A stretch of DNA of 64,000 bases from Dinoroseobacter sp049801095 (GTDB taxonomy: Bacteria > Pseudomonadota > Alphaproteobacteria > Rhodobacterales > Rhodobacteraceae). This document shows positions 25,875 to 35,538 of this stretch, one piece after another (within the stretch, counting starts at the first letter, position 1; each line of letters starts with the position of its first letter). The stretch spans positions 1-64,000 of the forward strand of contig NZ_JBNAGH010000010.1 in assembly GCF_049801095.1 (NCBI RefSeq). The letters run 5' to 3'. Position numbers and translations under genes: made by a program. Under the pieces are notes generated by a model, which saw only the letters and a program-made list of their open reading frames with translations, searched no databases and had not been told where the DNA came from.

Positions 25875-26194
25875 GTTTATCTCGATGTTTGGGTTGCTAG
25901 GGGCGTCGTATCAAAACGCCATCAGATAGATGTGTCGCTGACCGGGCATCTTGGATGATCTGCGCTTTGTCCTTTGGGTCAAGGGGAGGAACGAAGCGGA
26001 AGCAGGGGTGATCAGTATTGGAAGGTAACACGGGCGCCGTCGCCGGGTTTCTTGCCAACGGTCGCACCCCGGACGATATCGGCGGGGCAGGGGGGGACAA
26101 ATCTGCCGCAAAGGCATTGAACTGGCGCGATCTGCTCGTGCCCTGTGCCAAGCCTTCCCGGCATGGCGGCGCGCGCTGAGGTTCCGTTCCAGCC
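25875..26194. other. Intergenic region upstream of the aldo/keto reductase
   Basis: No gene is supported in this 320-base stretch. It holds the reductase promoter on the minus strand and the 3' end of the FAD oxidoreductase transcript. No strong hairpin with a T-run was seen. Confidence 0.4.
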
Positions 26195-27583
26195 TCATTG
26201 CATGGCCCCCATGGCCCTATTTCCCGGGGCAAAGGTCGGCATTCCCTTCGTGGAGCGAAACCGATTGAACCGAAATGGCGTCGGATCGACGCTGGTACGA
26301 TTTCCGGTGATGATCTGGGACATAAGCTCGCCTACCGCAGGCCCGGCGCCGAACCCATGCCCGGACAACCCAGATGCTATGAACAGGCCGGGGATACTGG
26401 CCACGCCATCGATCACCGGAACGCCATCGGCTGTGGCGTCAATTGCGCCGCCCCAGGCGTGGGTGACGCGCGCATCCTTGAAAGCAGGAAAAGCTTCCCT
26501 GAGGCCCTTCAGTGATGTGTTGAGCATCCATTTTGAAGGCGCAGGGTTCAAAACGCGCACGGCCTCAAAGGCCGTTGTCCCATCGAGGCTCCAGCGCCGC
26601 TTGGTCATCAGTTCCTCGAAGAAATCACGGCCGAAGCGCAGGCTGAGTTCGCGCCAGCTTTTGAGGAAGACCGGCAGGAAGTCGGGGAGGAACCGAAAGC
26701 TGTCCGGGACGATGGGTGCGATGTTGATGTTGCGGGGGCCGACCGTGAAGCCGCCATCCAGCCGTCGGCGCAGCCCGAAGGTCGCGCCTCCGATTGGAAA
26801 GTCGGGACCAGCATTGTGCGATCCGTCTGGCGCCTCGATGCGCGCCGCCGCGGCAATGATGTTCAGTTGCGGCAAGCGTATTCCGGCATTTCCGAGAAAC
26901 AGACGGGTCCATACGCCGCCTGCCACAACGACGGAGGCGCATTTGATGGTCCCTTTCTCGGTGACAACTGCAGAGATCGCTCCGCCGGATGTTTCAATGC
27001 CGCGCACAGCGCATTGGATGCAAATGCCGGCTCCAAGACGGCGGGCAGCCTCGGCAAAGGCGGGAACCGCCAAGGCGGGTTCGGCCCGGCCATCGCTGGT
27101 TGTGTGCAGTCCATAGGTGTGGCCCCCGGATAGCCCGGGCACAAGCTCCTCGATGTCTCGTGCGTTCAACTCTCTGAGGGGTAGCCCAAAATCGCGACCA
27201 TCTTGCGCCCAGCCTTGGGCTTGCTCTATCTCCCAGCGCTTTCTGCACACATAGGTAATGCCGGTTTCCCGGTACCCGGCTTCGATGCCAAATCGCTCCT
27301 TCAAGCTCCGCCACAATGTCAGGCTCTGGATGGAGAGAGGCATCTCGGCTGTGTCGCGTCCCATCTGGCGGGTCCAGCCCCAATTGCGCGAAGATTGCTC
27401 CGCGGCGATCTCGCCTTTTTCGCAAAGACACACGCGCACGCCCTGTTCTGCAAGAAACAGCGCGGTCGAAACACCTGCGATTCCGCCCCCAATGACGACC
27501 ACGTCAACGCTGGAAGGAAGGCTTGGGTCACTCGCGACTTTCGTCAGGGAAGGAACGCGACCGGTTACTGTGCTCTTGTCCAT
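26195..27583 (-). CDS. FAD-dependent amine/D-amino-acid-type oxidoreductase (DadA/DAO family)
   Basis: A 462-residue flavoprotein that probably oxidises the C-N bond of an amino acid or secondary amine. The Rossmann FAD-binding motif is VDVVVIGGGIAGVSTALFLA at about residues 26-45. It is followed by SSRNWGWTRQMGRD and the C-terminal DAO elements HAWGGAIDATADGVPVIDG and GLFIASGLSGHGFGAGPAVG. There is no signal peptide and no membrane anchor. The gene is divergent from the DeoR regulator, and both it and the ABC operon beyond share an upstream CATAA-type motif, suggesting a common pathway: uptake of a peptide- or opine-like compound and its oxidation. The substrate is unknown. Confidence 0.85.
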   Translation of the reverse strand: MDKSTVTGRVPSLTKVASDPSLPSSVDVVVIGGGIAGVSTALFLAEQGVRVCLCEKGEIAAEQSSRNWGWTRQMGRDTAEMPLSIQSLTLWRSLKERFGIEAGYRETGITYVCRKRWEIEQAQGWAQDGRDFGLPLRELNARDIEELVPGLSGGHTYGLHTTSDGRAEPALAVPAFAEAARRLGAGICIQCAVRGIETSGGAISAVVTEKGTIKCASVVVAGGVWTRLFLGNAGIRLPQLNIIAAAARIEAPDGSHNAGPDFPIGGATFGLRRRLDGGFTVGPRNINIAPIVPDSFRFLPDFLPVFLKSWRELSLRFGRDFFEELMTKRRWSLDGTTAFEAVRVLNPAPSKWMLNTSLKGLREAFPAFKDARVTHAWGGAIDATADGVPVIDGVASIPGLFIASGLSGHGFGAGPAVGELMSQIITGNRTSVDPTPFRFNRFRSTKGMPTFAPGNRAMGAMQ

Positions 27584-27894
27584 ACTGTCCTTCTTTCTCG
27601 GCCTTGCTTCATCGTGGAGCGTGGCTGAGCGATAGGTTGCATTTTTATGACGTTATGTGATCGTTTGTGATTGAATGCAAGTGGAGACTCTGTGTTGAGA
27701 TCTGATTTGACGCTACTTTGGTGTTTCGCGGATATATCTGGTGATTTCTGCTCCTTCTTGACTTGTTTTGCCGGCGCTCTCATACAGGATGCGCGCCCAC
27801 GGGTGATGCTGACAAATAAACGACATGGTTGGGGTGGCCGGCTGCGACCGTGCCCCGGTGTTCGTTTCGTCAATACAGGGAGGCTCTGTTGAGC
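27584..27894. promoter_or_regulatory. Divergent promoter region with a CATAACGTCATAAAAATG motif
   Basis: On the minus strand, 27658-27641 reads CATAACGTCATAAAAATG, a direct repeat of CATAA. A closely similar sequence (CATAAAGCGTCATAAAAGCG) occurs at 28911-28930 before the ABC operon. The region is AT-rich compared with its surroundings and lies between the oxidoreductase and the DeoR gene. It is a likely DeoR operator, by shared motif and position. No other gene is present here. Confidence 0.5.
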
Positions 27895-28695
27895 ATGCCA
27901 AATGATGGCAACACGGAAGAGCTTCTGCCCGCTGAGCGCCGCCAGCGAATCATGGACTGGTTTGACGTGCATTTCGCAGGCTCGAGCCAAGATCTGGCCG
28001 AGCGCTTTGGAATCTCAGTGTCGACGATCCGCCGGGATCTCGACTATCTCGCCAAAGAAGGTTTCTTGAGCAGGACACATGGCGGAGCAGTGCGCATGCG
28101 TCCCCAGGCCAGCTATGAGCCGAGCACGGAACTCGCGCGGAACACTGCGGTTGAGGAGAAGCGGAGCATTGTGGCGGAGGCGGTCAAGCAGCTGCGGCCG
28201 GACCAGAGCATCATGATCGATACCGGCACGATCTGCCATGATCTCGCAGATGCGATCGCCCAGGTGGATTTCCCGCTCACCATCATCACCAACGACATCT
28301 ATGTGGCAAAAGCCCTTACATATAAGCCTCAATTGTCGGTAGTCATGCCTGGTGGGGCGAACCGTTTTGGCGCTTATAGCCTTCTGGGTGAGCCAGGGCT
28401 TGCCTTTGTCCGGGACGTCAGGTGCGACATGTTTTTCATGTCTGCTCAGGCGGTCGACGGGGATTGCGCATCTGATACGGTGATGGAGTTGGTCGAGATG
28501 AAGCGTGCCATGATGGCAGCCTCTGAAAAGACCTGTCTGCTGGCGGATAGCAGTCGTTTCAACGGGCGCGCATTGTATCGCATCGCGCCCTTGGAGCGCA
28601 TTCATACCGTCATCACCGATGAGGGGTTGGCGCCAAGCATGCGAGAAGCGATCAGATCGCATGGCGTGACGCTGAATTGCGTCTCCTTGGGCTGA
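27895..28695 (+). CDS. DeoR/GlpR-family transcriptional regulator
   Basis: A 266-residue repressor-type protein. The N-terminal DeoR helix-turn-helix lies at about residues 10-65 (RRQRIMDWFDVHFAGSSQDL, then ERFGISVSTIRRDLDYLAKEG and the family-typical SRTHGGAVRM). The C-terminal DeoRC sugar-phosphate-isomerase-like sensor follows (KQLRPDQSIMIDTGTICHDL, FPLTIITNDIYVAKAL, KTCLLADSSRF). A TTG at 27889 has GGGAGG at five bases and would add two residues; the ATG at 27895 is at eleven. It is flanked by a divergent oxidoreductase and a downstream ABC operon that share an upstream motif. The ligand is unknown. Confidence 0.88.
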   Translation: MPNDGNTEELLPAERRQRIMDWFDVHFAGSSQDLAERFGISVSTIRRDLDYLAKEGFLSRTHGGAVRMRPQASYEPSTELARNTAVEEKRSIVAEAVKQLRPDQSIMIDTGTICHDLADAIAQVDFPLTIITNDIYVAKALTYKPQLSVVMPGGANRFGAYSLLGEPGLAFVRDVRCDMFFMSAQAVDGDCASDTVMELVEMKRAMMAASEKTCLLADSSRFNGRALYRIAPLERIHTVITDEGLAPSMREAIRSHGVTLNCVSLG

Positions 28696-29113
28696 GATCG
28701 GCCTGGGGCCTCTCGCCAGTCCTGGGGCGGAATAGCTTGCGGTGCCCGAGCCCTCGGCTCTTGCCATAGATGAGACTCGTTTTGGGGGCAGCACATTCGC
28801 GCTGTGCAGTCTCCGGGCGTGCGTCGCCTGATCTGCGAGTTTTTGGGTTGCCTTATGGGGCTCACTTGCACTTATTTGGTAGATTGTGCGCGATAAGCTC
28901 CCAAAAAAGCCATAAAGCGTCATAAAAGCGCTTTACAGATCTGATGCTGCGTGTAATGGCTTGGTTGTCGCGCGTATTTGCGCGTTTGTGACAGATTAGC
29001 GGCAAGGGCGCCAAGAAGAACCTCAGCGGTTCCGGTCACGTCCGGCAAATCTGAATGGAACAAAAATCCGGGGATGCTCTTGCGGCTCTCCTGCGAACAA
29101 CTGGGAGACCTAG
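28696..29113. promoter_or_regulatory. Promoter region of the peptide/opine ABC operon
   Basis: 418 bases without a gene. It contains CATAAAGCG (28911-28919), CATAAAAGCG (28921-28930) and the 10-bp palindrome AAAGCGCTTT (28925-28934). The CGTCATAAAA core also occurs before the divergent oxidoreductase. Candidate operator of the adjacent DeoR regulator. Confidence 0.5.
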
Positions 29114-30655
29114 ATGAAAAAGTTGCTCTGTATGTCGGTCACCGGCCTGCTTCTCGGCAGCGCTGCATTTGCGGACGGACAAACCCTGACCGTTGGAACC
29201 AACGTCGCAGATGCCGGGGTTCTTGATCCGCATTCGGCCACATCAACCGCTGACAAGGGTCTCCTGCATTGGATGTTCAACGGTCTGGTGCGGATCCAGC
29301 CGGGCCAGTCCAACCCGGACTTCATCGAGCCCGATATTGCAAAAAGCTGGACGACATCAGCTGACGGTCTGACCTGGACCTTTGCGCTGCGCGATGATGT
29401 CGACTGCCACGGCGACTATGGACGTATTGATGCAAACGATGTCGTTTACTCGCTGACCCGCGCGTCTGATGCGGACCGCTCCGCCTTTGCTGGCGACTTC
29501 GCGGCAATCAGCAGTATCGAAGCAACCGGTGACTTTGAGGTCACGATCACCCTTGCCAACCAGATACCCAGTTTGCTTGGGCTGCTCATTTCCTACCATG
29601 GAGGCAACATCGTCTGTCAGGATGCGGTGGAGGCCTTGGGCGACAATTACGCGCAAACGCCGATCGGCACAGGCCCCTTTATGTTTGCCGAGTATCAGCC
29701 GCAGCAGTTCATTCGACTGGTCGCAAATCCCGAGTATTTCCGCGGTGAACCGCAGATCAAGGAGATCGTCTATCGCTACATTCCGTCGGACTCGACCCGG
29801 GATCTGGCGTTTCAATCGGGTGAACTGGACATGATGACCGGGCGCCAGGATCAAATCTGGGCGGAGCGCATAAAGAAGGTTGAAGGCGCGAACCTTGTGT
29901 TGATGTCCCCCGGTGAGATGTCGGTGCTGAGCCTCAACAAAACCATGGCGCCGTTGGACAATATTCTAGTCCGTCAGGCGATTGCCCATGCAATCAACCG
30001 CGAAGAACTGGTCGCTTTCCGTGGAGCGGATGTCATTGTGCCGGCGATATCGCCGGTGCCCGAGGGGAACCTCGGCTATACTGACGACGTACCGCAATAC
30101 GCGCATTCGGTCGACCGCGCCAAGGCGTTGCTGGCAGAAGCGGGGTACCCGGATGGCGTCACGATCCAGACGATCCACACCAACAACCCGGGCATGCTTC
30201 CGACCATGGAAGCGGTCCAGGCTCAGCTTGCTCGTGCGGGCATCAATATGGACATCACGGTGGTCGAGCACTCCACCTTCCATGAGCAGATCCGCAAGGA
30301 TCTGAGCCAGGTTGTTCACTACTCCGCGCTGCGCTTCCCCGTTGCGGATGTGTATCTGTCTCAGTTCTTCCACTCGGATGCGATCGTGAACACGCCCTCC
30401 GGCGTCACGAACTTCTCGCATTGCTCGGTTGCGGATGCGCAGATTGAAGCGGCCCGCGCCGAGACCGACGCGACCCGTCAACTGGCGCTTTGGGCCGAGG
30501 CCCAGGCGGCGATCATGGAAGATCTGTGTGCTGTCCCGCTTTTTCAGGCGCGGCTCTTGTGGGTCTGGAATGACAAGCTGGATCTGGGTGTGGAGGTCGC
30601 GGGGTCGTTGAACCTCAGCCCCCCGGTCACGGAACTTGCCCGTTTCACGGACTGA
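29114..30655 (+). CDS. Peptide/opine-type ABC transporter substrate-binding protein
   Basis: A 513-residue family 5 solute-binding protein with a cleavable signal (MKKLLCMSVTGLLLGSAAFA). The mature protein shows the family order: VGTNVADAGVLDPHSATS, GLVRIQPGQSNPDFIEPDIA, SWTTSADGLTWTFALRDDV, GTGPFMFAEY, and LVRQAIAHAINREEL. It delivers an oligopeptide, opine or similar compound to the DppBC-like channel. It is the first gene of a four-gene operon. Specificity cannot be inferred further. Confidence 0.9.
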   Translation: MKKLLCMSVTGLLLGSAAFADGQTLTVGTNVADAGVLDPHSATSTADKGLLHWMFNGLVRIQPGQSNPDFIEPDIAKSWTTSADGLTWTFALRDDVDCHGDYGRIDANDVVYSLTRASDADRSAFAGDFAAISSIEATGDFEVTITLANQIPSLLGLLISYHGGNIVCQDAVEALGDNYAQTPIGTGPFMFAEYQPQQFIRLVANPEYFRGEPQIKEIVYRYIPSDSTRDLAFQSGELDMMTGRQDQIWAERIKKVEGANLVLMSPGEMSVLSLNKTMAPLDNILVRQAIAHAINREELVAFRGADVIVPAISPVPEGNLGYTDDVPQYAHSVDRAKALLAEAGYPDGVTIQTIHTNNPGMLPTMEAVQAQLARAGINMDITVVEHSTFHEQIRKDLSQVVHYSALRFPVADVYLSQFFHSDAIVNTPSGVTNFSHCSVADAQIEAARAETDATRQLALWAEAQAAIMEDLCAVPLFQARLLWVWNDKLDLGVEVAGSLNLSPPVTELARFTD

Positions 30656-30724
30656 CGCGGTAACGCTTTGCGGGGCGCCCGGCCGATGGTCGGGCACCCG
30701 TTGCTACAGGAGAGGGAAACAAGC

Positions 30725-31666
30725 GTGACCGCTTTTCTCATAAAACGACTAGGCTTCGCGCTGGTCACGATGTTCGCAGTGATGACGATCGTCTTCTTCG
30801 TGCTGCGCATTCTTCCGGGTGACCCAGCTTACGCCATTCTGGGGGATCAGGCGAACGAGCAATCCCTGGCCGCGCTGCGCGAAAGACTGGGCTTGGACCT
30901 GCCGCTCTACCAGCAGTATTTCGACTTCATGCAAGGCGCACTGGTTGGGGATTGGGGGACATCCCTCGTGTCGAACAGGCCCGTGCTGCAAGACATCTTT
31001 GACGTTATGCCAGCCACGCTGGAGCTCACCTTCGCGTCACTCCTTATCGGCGCGGTTGTCGGCATTCCGGTGGGGATCTGGTCGGCGCTGCGCCGAAACA
31101 AGATGCCCGACTATGTGGCGCGCACCATTTCCTTGATCGGGCTGTCCTTCCCGGCCTTTGTCTCGGCGATCTTGCTATTGCTGCTCTTTTCGATCCATCT
31201 GCGGTGGTTTCCCGTCATCAGCTCGGGCCAGGGTGAGAGCATTGGCGACCGCATGCGGGATCTGGCGCTGCCAGCGATCAATCTCGGCCTCATCATGGCG
31301 GCCTATATTACCCGAGTGACGCGTTCGGCCATGCTGGAGGTGCTGAACCAGGATTATGTACGTACCGCTCAGGCCAAGGGCTCGTCCCGCGCGGTGATCA
31401 TCTGGCGGCACTGTTTCCGCAATTCGATGATCCCCGTTGTCACCGTGGTCGGGCTCTACCTGGGTATCCTGATTGGCAATTCGGTGCTCACCGAGATCGT
31501 GTTCAATCGCCCAGGCCTCGGCAAGCTCATCATCGGAGCCCTCAACCAGCGCGACTACCCGATGCTGCAGGGCATGATCGTCATGTACACGATGATTGTG
31601 GTCATCGTGAACCTTCTCACCGACCTCACCTACGGTCTCATTGACCCAAGGATCAAATACTCATGA
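30725..31666 (+). CDS. DppB-like ABC transporter permease
   Basis: A 313-residue inner-membrane subunit. The N-terminal helix and signature are LIKRLGFALVTMFAVMTIV with FFVLRILPGDPAYAILGD, followed by ERLGLDLPLYQQYFDF, the EAA loop region (VRTAQAKGSSRAVIIWRHCF) and NSVLTEIVFNRPGLGKLI. The GTG at 30725 is chosen because GAGAGGG lies about seven bases before it and it begins the first helix. The open frame from 30668 is not supported. Its stop overlaps the next gene by four bases. Confidence 0.9.
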   Translation: MTAFLIKRLGFALVTMFAVMTIVFFVLRILPGDPAYAILGDQANEQSLAALRERLGLDLPLYQQYFDFMQGALVGDWGTSLVSNRPVLQDIFDVMPATLELTFASLLIGAVVGIPVGIWSALRRNKMPDYVARTISLIGLSFPAFVSAILLLLLFSIHLRWFPVISSGQGESIGDRMRDLALPAINLGLIMAAYITRVTRSAMLEVLNQDYVRTAQAKGSSRAVIIWRHCFRNSMIPVVTVVGLYLGILIGNSVLTEIVFNRPGLGKLIIGALNQRDYPMLQGMIVMYTMIVVIVNLLTDLTYGLIDPRIKYS

Positions 31667-32568
31667 CCACAGGAAACGCTGCTGAAAAGTTTTCGACATG
31701 GAACTATTTCAAGGCCTCCATCGGTTCCGCATTGGCTTCGGTGGTCCGCGCCTTCAACACGAACAAAGCCTCCTGGGTGGGGCTGGTCATGTTCCTGGTG
31801 GTTGTGATCCTGGCGCTGCTGGCCCCGATTGTAGCCCCCCATGATCCGATCGAGCAGAACATCTTCGACAAGCTCCAAGGGCCTTCAGCCGAATACTGGT
31901 TGGGAACGGATACCTTTGGGCGGGACATCTTCTCGCGCATCATCTGGGGGGCGCGCATCTCGCTGGCCATTGCCGTGTTCTCAATCGCTGCGGCTATGGT
32001 GATTGGAACGATCATCGGCCTGCTGGCCGGCTATATTGGCGGGCGGTTTGACGTCATCGTCATGCAGGCAATGGATGTATTGCTGGCCTTCCCGGGTCTC
32101 ATTCTGGGCCTGATCGTCGTCGCTATGCTTGGCCCGTCAATCACCAATCTGGCGGTCGCCATTGCCATCACCGCCGTCCCGCCCTTCGCGCGGATCGCCC
32201 GTGCGCCCACCATCGCGGTCAAGGATCGGGAGTTCATCGATGCGGGCCGGGCGCTTGGGTACTCGGATCGGCGGCTGATATTTGGCCATATCCTGCCGAA
32301 CATCGCCCCCGAAGTGCTGGTCATGGGCTCTCTTTGGCTGGCCACGGCAATCCGCGTCGAGGCGTCGCTTGCCTTTGTGGGGCTCGGGGTCAATCCTCCG
32401 ACGCCGACATGGGGCGGCATGATCCGCGAAGGATTTGAGAGCATCCTCGACAGCTATTGGCTAGCGCTGTGTCCCTCCGTTGCCATTCTGATCGTCGTGC
32501 TGGGCTTGAACTTGCTGGGCGATGGCCTGCGCGACGCGGTGGACCCCCGCCTGAAAGGTGAAGAATGA
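31663..32568 (+). CDS. DppC-like ABC transporter permease
   Basis: A 301-residue permease partner. The N-terminal cytoplasmic stretch is followed by the membrane helix WVGLVMFLVVVILALLAPIV. The family motifs are LGTDTFGRDIFSRIIWGARI, the EAA loop DREFIDAGRALGYSDRRLIF, and SLAFVGLGVNPPTPTWGGMI near the C-terminus. ATGA overlaps on both sides indicate tight coupling with DppB-like and the fused ATPase. Confidence 0.9.
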   Translation: MTTGNAAEKFSTWNYFKASIGSALASVVRAFNTNKASWVGLVMFLVVVILALLAPIVAPHDPIEQNIFDKLQGPSAEYWLGTDTFGRDIFSRIIWGARISLAIAVFSIAAAMVIGTIIGLLAGYIGGRFDVIVMQAMDVLLAFPGLILGLIVVAMLGPSITNLAVAIAITAVPPFARIARAPTIAVKDREFIDAGRALGYSDRRLIFGHILPNIAPEVLVMGSLWLATAIRVEASLAFVGLGVNPPTPTWGGMIREGFESILDSYWLALCPSVAILIVVLGLNLLGDGLRDAVDPRLKGEE

Positions 32569-34361
32569 CCCCTCCTGTTCTGTCTGTAGACAACCTTGTC
32601 ACGTCGTTTCACGTCAACAAACGTTGGGTGCCCGTCGTCAAGGGCGTCAGTTTCGATATCAATGCGGGCGAAACTGTTGCTGTTGTGGGCGAGTCCGGTT
32701 CCGGCAAATCCGTCACTGCGCTCTCGATCATGCGGCTCTTGCAAGCTGGCATCGGCAAGTCCGAAGGCGCCATCAGGCTGGAGGGGCGGGACTTGCTGAG
32801 CTTGCCCGAGGCGCAGATGCAAAAGGTGCGTGGCGGCGAGATTGGAATGATCTTTCAGGAACCCATGACCAGCTTGAACCCGGTCCTCACCGCCGGTGCC
32901 CAGGTCGCTGAAGCGTTGCGAAATCACCGGCATATGACCTCGGGCGAGGCGGCGGCAGAGACGCAGCGGCTCTTCGATCTTGTACGGATACCGGATGCCA
33001 AGAGACGGGCAGGGGAGTTCCCGCACAGTTTCTCCGGTGGCATGCGGCAGCGGGTCATGATCGCCATGGCACTGGCCTGCCAGCCGAAGCTGCTCATCGC
33101 AGACGAGCCGACCACGGCACTTGACGTAACGATCCAAGCCCAGATCCTCGAGCTGATCCATGAGTTGCAGCAAGAGATCGGCATGGGCGTTCTGTTCATC
33201 ACTCACGATATGGGGGTGGTGGCAGAGATCTCCGACCGCGTCGTGGTGATGCTGCACGGCGAAAAAGTCGAAGAGAAACCGGTTTCGGAGCTGTTTCGCA
33301 ACGCCGAGCATGGCTACACCAAGATGCTCTTGTCGGCCGTCCCAAAACTCGGTGCGCTCACGGGGACATCCACTCCGCGCAGGTTCCCGAAGATGAGCAT
33401 TGAAGGGCCCGGACCCGAGGTGCCTTCGGAGGAGGATCGGCGCGGCAAAACGCTTCTCGAAGTGAAGAACCTGACGACGCGCTTTGCAATTCCCGGAGGG
33501 CTGCTGGGACGTACGATCGGGAATGTGCACGCGGTCGAGAACGTCTCCTTCGATGTGCGTGCCGGAGAGACCCTGTCGCTTGTCGGCGAGTCCGGATGCG
33601 GAAAGACCACGACGGGGCGGTCCATTCTCAGACTGCGAGAGCCGAAATCTGGCAGTATCCTGTTCGAGGGCAAGGACATCGCGAAGGCCTCGCCCGCCGA
33701 GCTGCGACTTGCGCGCCAGCGCATGCAGATGATTTTCCAGGATCCTTATGGGTCGCTGAACCCGCGCCAAACGATTGGCTCGGCCATCAGCGAACCCCTC
33801 AAGGTGCACAAGATCGGGGACCAATCACGCATTCAGGAACGTGTCGCGGAGCTTCTGGAAATGGTTGGAATGAAACCCGAGCATGCTCTCCGCTTCCCGC
33901 ACGAGTTCTCCGGTGGGCAGCGTCAGCGTCTGTGTATCGCGCGCTGTTTGGGGTTGAACCCGAGCCTGATCGTCGCGGATGAATCCGTCTCGGCGCTTGA
34001 CGCCACAATCAAGGCGCAGGTGATCAATCTGATGCTCGAACTCCAGGAACGGCTCGGTATCAGCTATCTTTTCATCAGTCACGACATTGCCGCCGTGGAG
34101 CGTATCAGTCATCGCATCGCGGTGATGCTTTTGGGCGAAATCGTCGAGATCGGGCCGAGGGATCAGGTCCTCAACAACCCGCAACACCCCTATACCAAGA
34201 AACTGATTTCGGCCGTCCCCCTGCCGGATCCGGAGCGAAAGCGGGAACGTCGTGGCCTGATCGCAGAGGACCTCAAAAGCCCCATCCGTGATCCGGGCTG
34301 GGTCGCCCCGAAACGGGCAATGCGCCCCGTGGGCGATGACCACTTCATCATTGAGCACTGA
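32565..34361 (+). CDS. Fused DppD-DppF-like ABC transporter ATPase
   Basis: A 598-residue protein with two complete nucleotide-binding domains in tandem. In the first half, Walker A is GESGSGKS, the signature SGGMRQRVMIAMALA and Walker B LLIADEPTTALD. In the second half, Walker A is GESGCGKTTTGRS, the signature FSGGQRQRLCIARCLG and Walker B LIVADESVSALD. Each half ends in the oligopeptide-transporter C-terminal zone (PYTKKLISAVPLPDPERKR). One polypeptide therefore supplies both ATPases that are separate in canonical Dpp/Opp systems, an arrangement common in alphaproteobacteria. It overlaps DppC-like by four bases. Confidence 0.92.
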   Translation: MTPPVLSVDNLVTSFHVNKRWVPVVKGVSFDINAGETVAVVGESGSGKSVTALSIMRLLQAGIGKSEGAIRLEGRDLLSLPEAQMQKVRGGEIGMIFQEPMTSLNPVLTAGAQVAEALRNHRHMTSGEAAAETQRLFDLVRIPDAKRRAGEFPHSFSGGMRQRVMIAMALACQPKLLIADEPTTALDVTIQAQILELIHELQQEIGMGVLFITHDMGVVAEISDRVVVMLHGEKVEEKPVSELFRNAEHGYTKMLLSAVPKLGALTGTSTPRRFPKMSIEGPGPEVPSEEDRRGKTLLEVKNLTTRFAIPGGLLGRTIGNVHAVENVSFDVRAGETLSLVGESGCGKTTTGRSILRLREPKSGSILFEGKDIAKASPAELRLARQRMQMIFQDPYGSLNPRQTIGSAISEPLKVHKIGDQSRIQERVAELLEMVGMKPEHALRFPHEFSGGQRQRLCIARCLGLNPSLIVADESVSALDATIKAQVINLMLELQERLGISYLFISHDIAAVERISHRIAVMLLGEIVEIGPRDQVLNNPQHPYTKKLISAVPLPDPERKRERRGLIAEDLKSPIRDPGWVAPKRAMRPVGDDHFIIEH

Positions 34362-34434
34362 GCCCGAGCCCCCGCTCGACGGTTTCCTCCCGGCCATAGG
34401 TCGCGCCTCTCCTCTGCGCGGCTTATGGCGCAAG

Positions 34435-34472
34435 AGCCGGCAGCCGGTCTTCGGACGGGTTGTCGGCTTTTT
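34435..34472 (+). terminator. Terminator of the peptide/opine ABC operon
   Basis: An imperfect hairpin, AGCCGGCAGCCG with CGGGTTGTCGGCT, is followed by TTTTTG. It is preceded by another imperfect hairpin (GCCATA at 34393-34398 with TATGGC at 34424-34429). It lies 70-110 bases after the last gene of the operon. Confidence 0.7.
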
Positions 34473-34474
34473 GT

Positions 34475-34971
34475 TTATTGCACGTGGGCGTTGATGTGGA
34501 TCTCAGTATGGGGTGGCTGATAGGGGCTGGGGCTATCTGGTAAGAACATGACGCAGGTTGGCATATTGCCGAGGTAGATCCGAAACGAGCTTGCCGCACT
34601 GGGTGCTGTGTCGCCCTTTCCACCCGATGCGAACGTGCCCGACCCACGGAACCGGCCCCATGGCGTCAAAGTACCAAATATGAAGCGCGTCCTCGCGGCC
34701 TACCTCGAAGAGGTCTGCGCGTTCTGGGAAATCAAGTGGGAGGAGAGGGCGTGGGGTCTTGCGGCCACAGCCCGACAGGCTTCTGACCGCTAGCTGAACG
34801 ACGCAGCTATGCTCCGTAAAGATCGAAACCGGACGGTCTGTCTTCCACCGCCTCGGAACTGGTTTGCGTGCAAGGAGCGGGCCGCAGCCCAATCGCTCCG
34901 GACCTGTGTGTAGGACTTGGGTAGGCGTATCCTGGCGCCTGCTGAGAACACCTGCGGACACGTGAAAGCGA
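34475..34971. other. Unassigned 500-base gap
   Basis: No recognised gene. A minus-strand frame ending at 34533 (contains LFEVGREDALHIWYFDAMG) and an overlapping plus-strand frame (MKRVLAAYLEEVCAFWEIKW, from 34680) both have protein-like composition. They share the same DNA, so at most one can be real, and neither matched a family I know. Confidence 0.4.
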
Positions 34972-35508
34972 TCACCAGAGCCTTGGGTCGTTGAACCCGG
35001 AAACGCAGATCGCGGGCCCGTTGAGCGGTGCCAAGGCCGCAGTGCTAAGGGATTGCCCAAGCCAGCCTTCGGGAAATTGCAGTCGATGCGGTGCGGGTAC
35101 GGTGGCCTCGGTCACCTGGGTGAAACCGACGCGTCCGTAGAAGGCCGGGTCACCATAGGTCACGGCAATCTCGACACCATCCTCGCGTAGCAATCCCAGG
35201 CCGTGTGTGATCAGGGCCTGCCCGATGCCCTCCCCCTGTCGATCTGGTGCTACGGCGACGGGCGCAAGCAAGAAGGCTGGGCGAGGGTCCTCGAAGATCA
35301 GTCGGGTGAAGAGGATCGCACCGACCAACGCGCCGCCATCCCATGCGGTGACGACGCGCAGGTCGCTCGGAGGCGTATCCGTCATCAAGCGGCGCGCAAG
35401 CGCCCCGATCAGTGCCCCTTCTTCACGCCCTTCCGATGCAGTGAAGGTCGTCTCGAAGAGGCTTGCGATGGCGTCGATATGCGGAGCGTATGTGTCGATG
35501 TAGTTCAT
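34972..35508 (-). CDS. GNAT-family N-acetyltransferase (YhbS-like)
   Basis: A 178-residue acyl-CoA-dependent acetyltransferase. Motif A, which binds acetyl-CoA, is visible as LAPVAVAPDRQGEGIGQALI, preceded by VGAILFTRLIFED and followed by GDPAFYGRVGFTQVTEATV. That last block is typical of the YhbS-like group, including the YxRxGF turn. The acceptor is unknown. The gene lies 30 bases downstream of the MerR-methyltransferase gene on the same strand, so it may share its promoter. Confidence 0.85.
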   Translation of the reverse strand: MNYIDTYAPHIDAIASLFETTFTASEGREEGALIGALARRLMTDTPPSDLRVVTAWDGGALVGAILFTRLIFEDPRPAFLLAPVAVAPDRQGEGIGQALITHGLGLLREDGVEIAVTYGDPAFYGRVGFTQVTEATVPAPHRLQFPEGWLGQSLSTAALAPLNGPAICVSGFNDPRLW

Positions 35509-35538
35509 GTTTCAATCCTCCTGGAGCGCTCCACGGTT

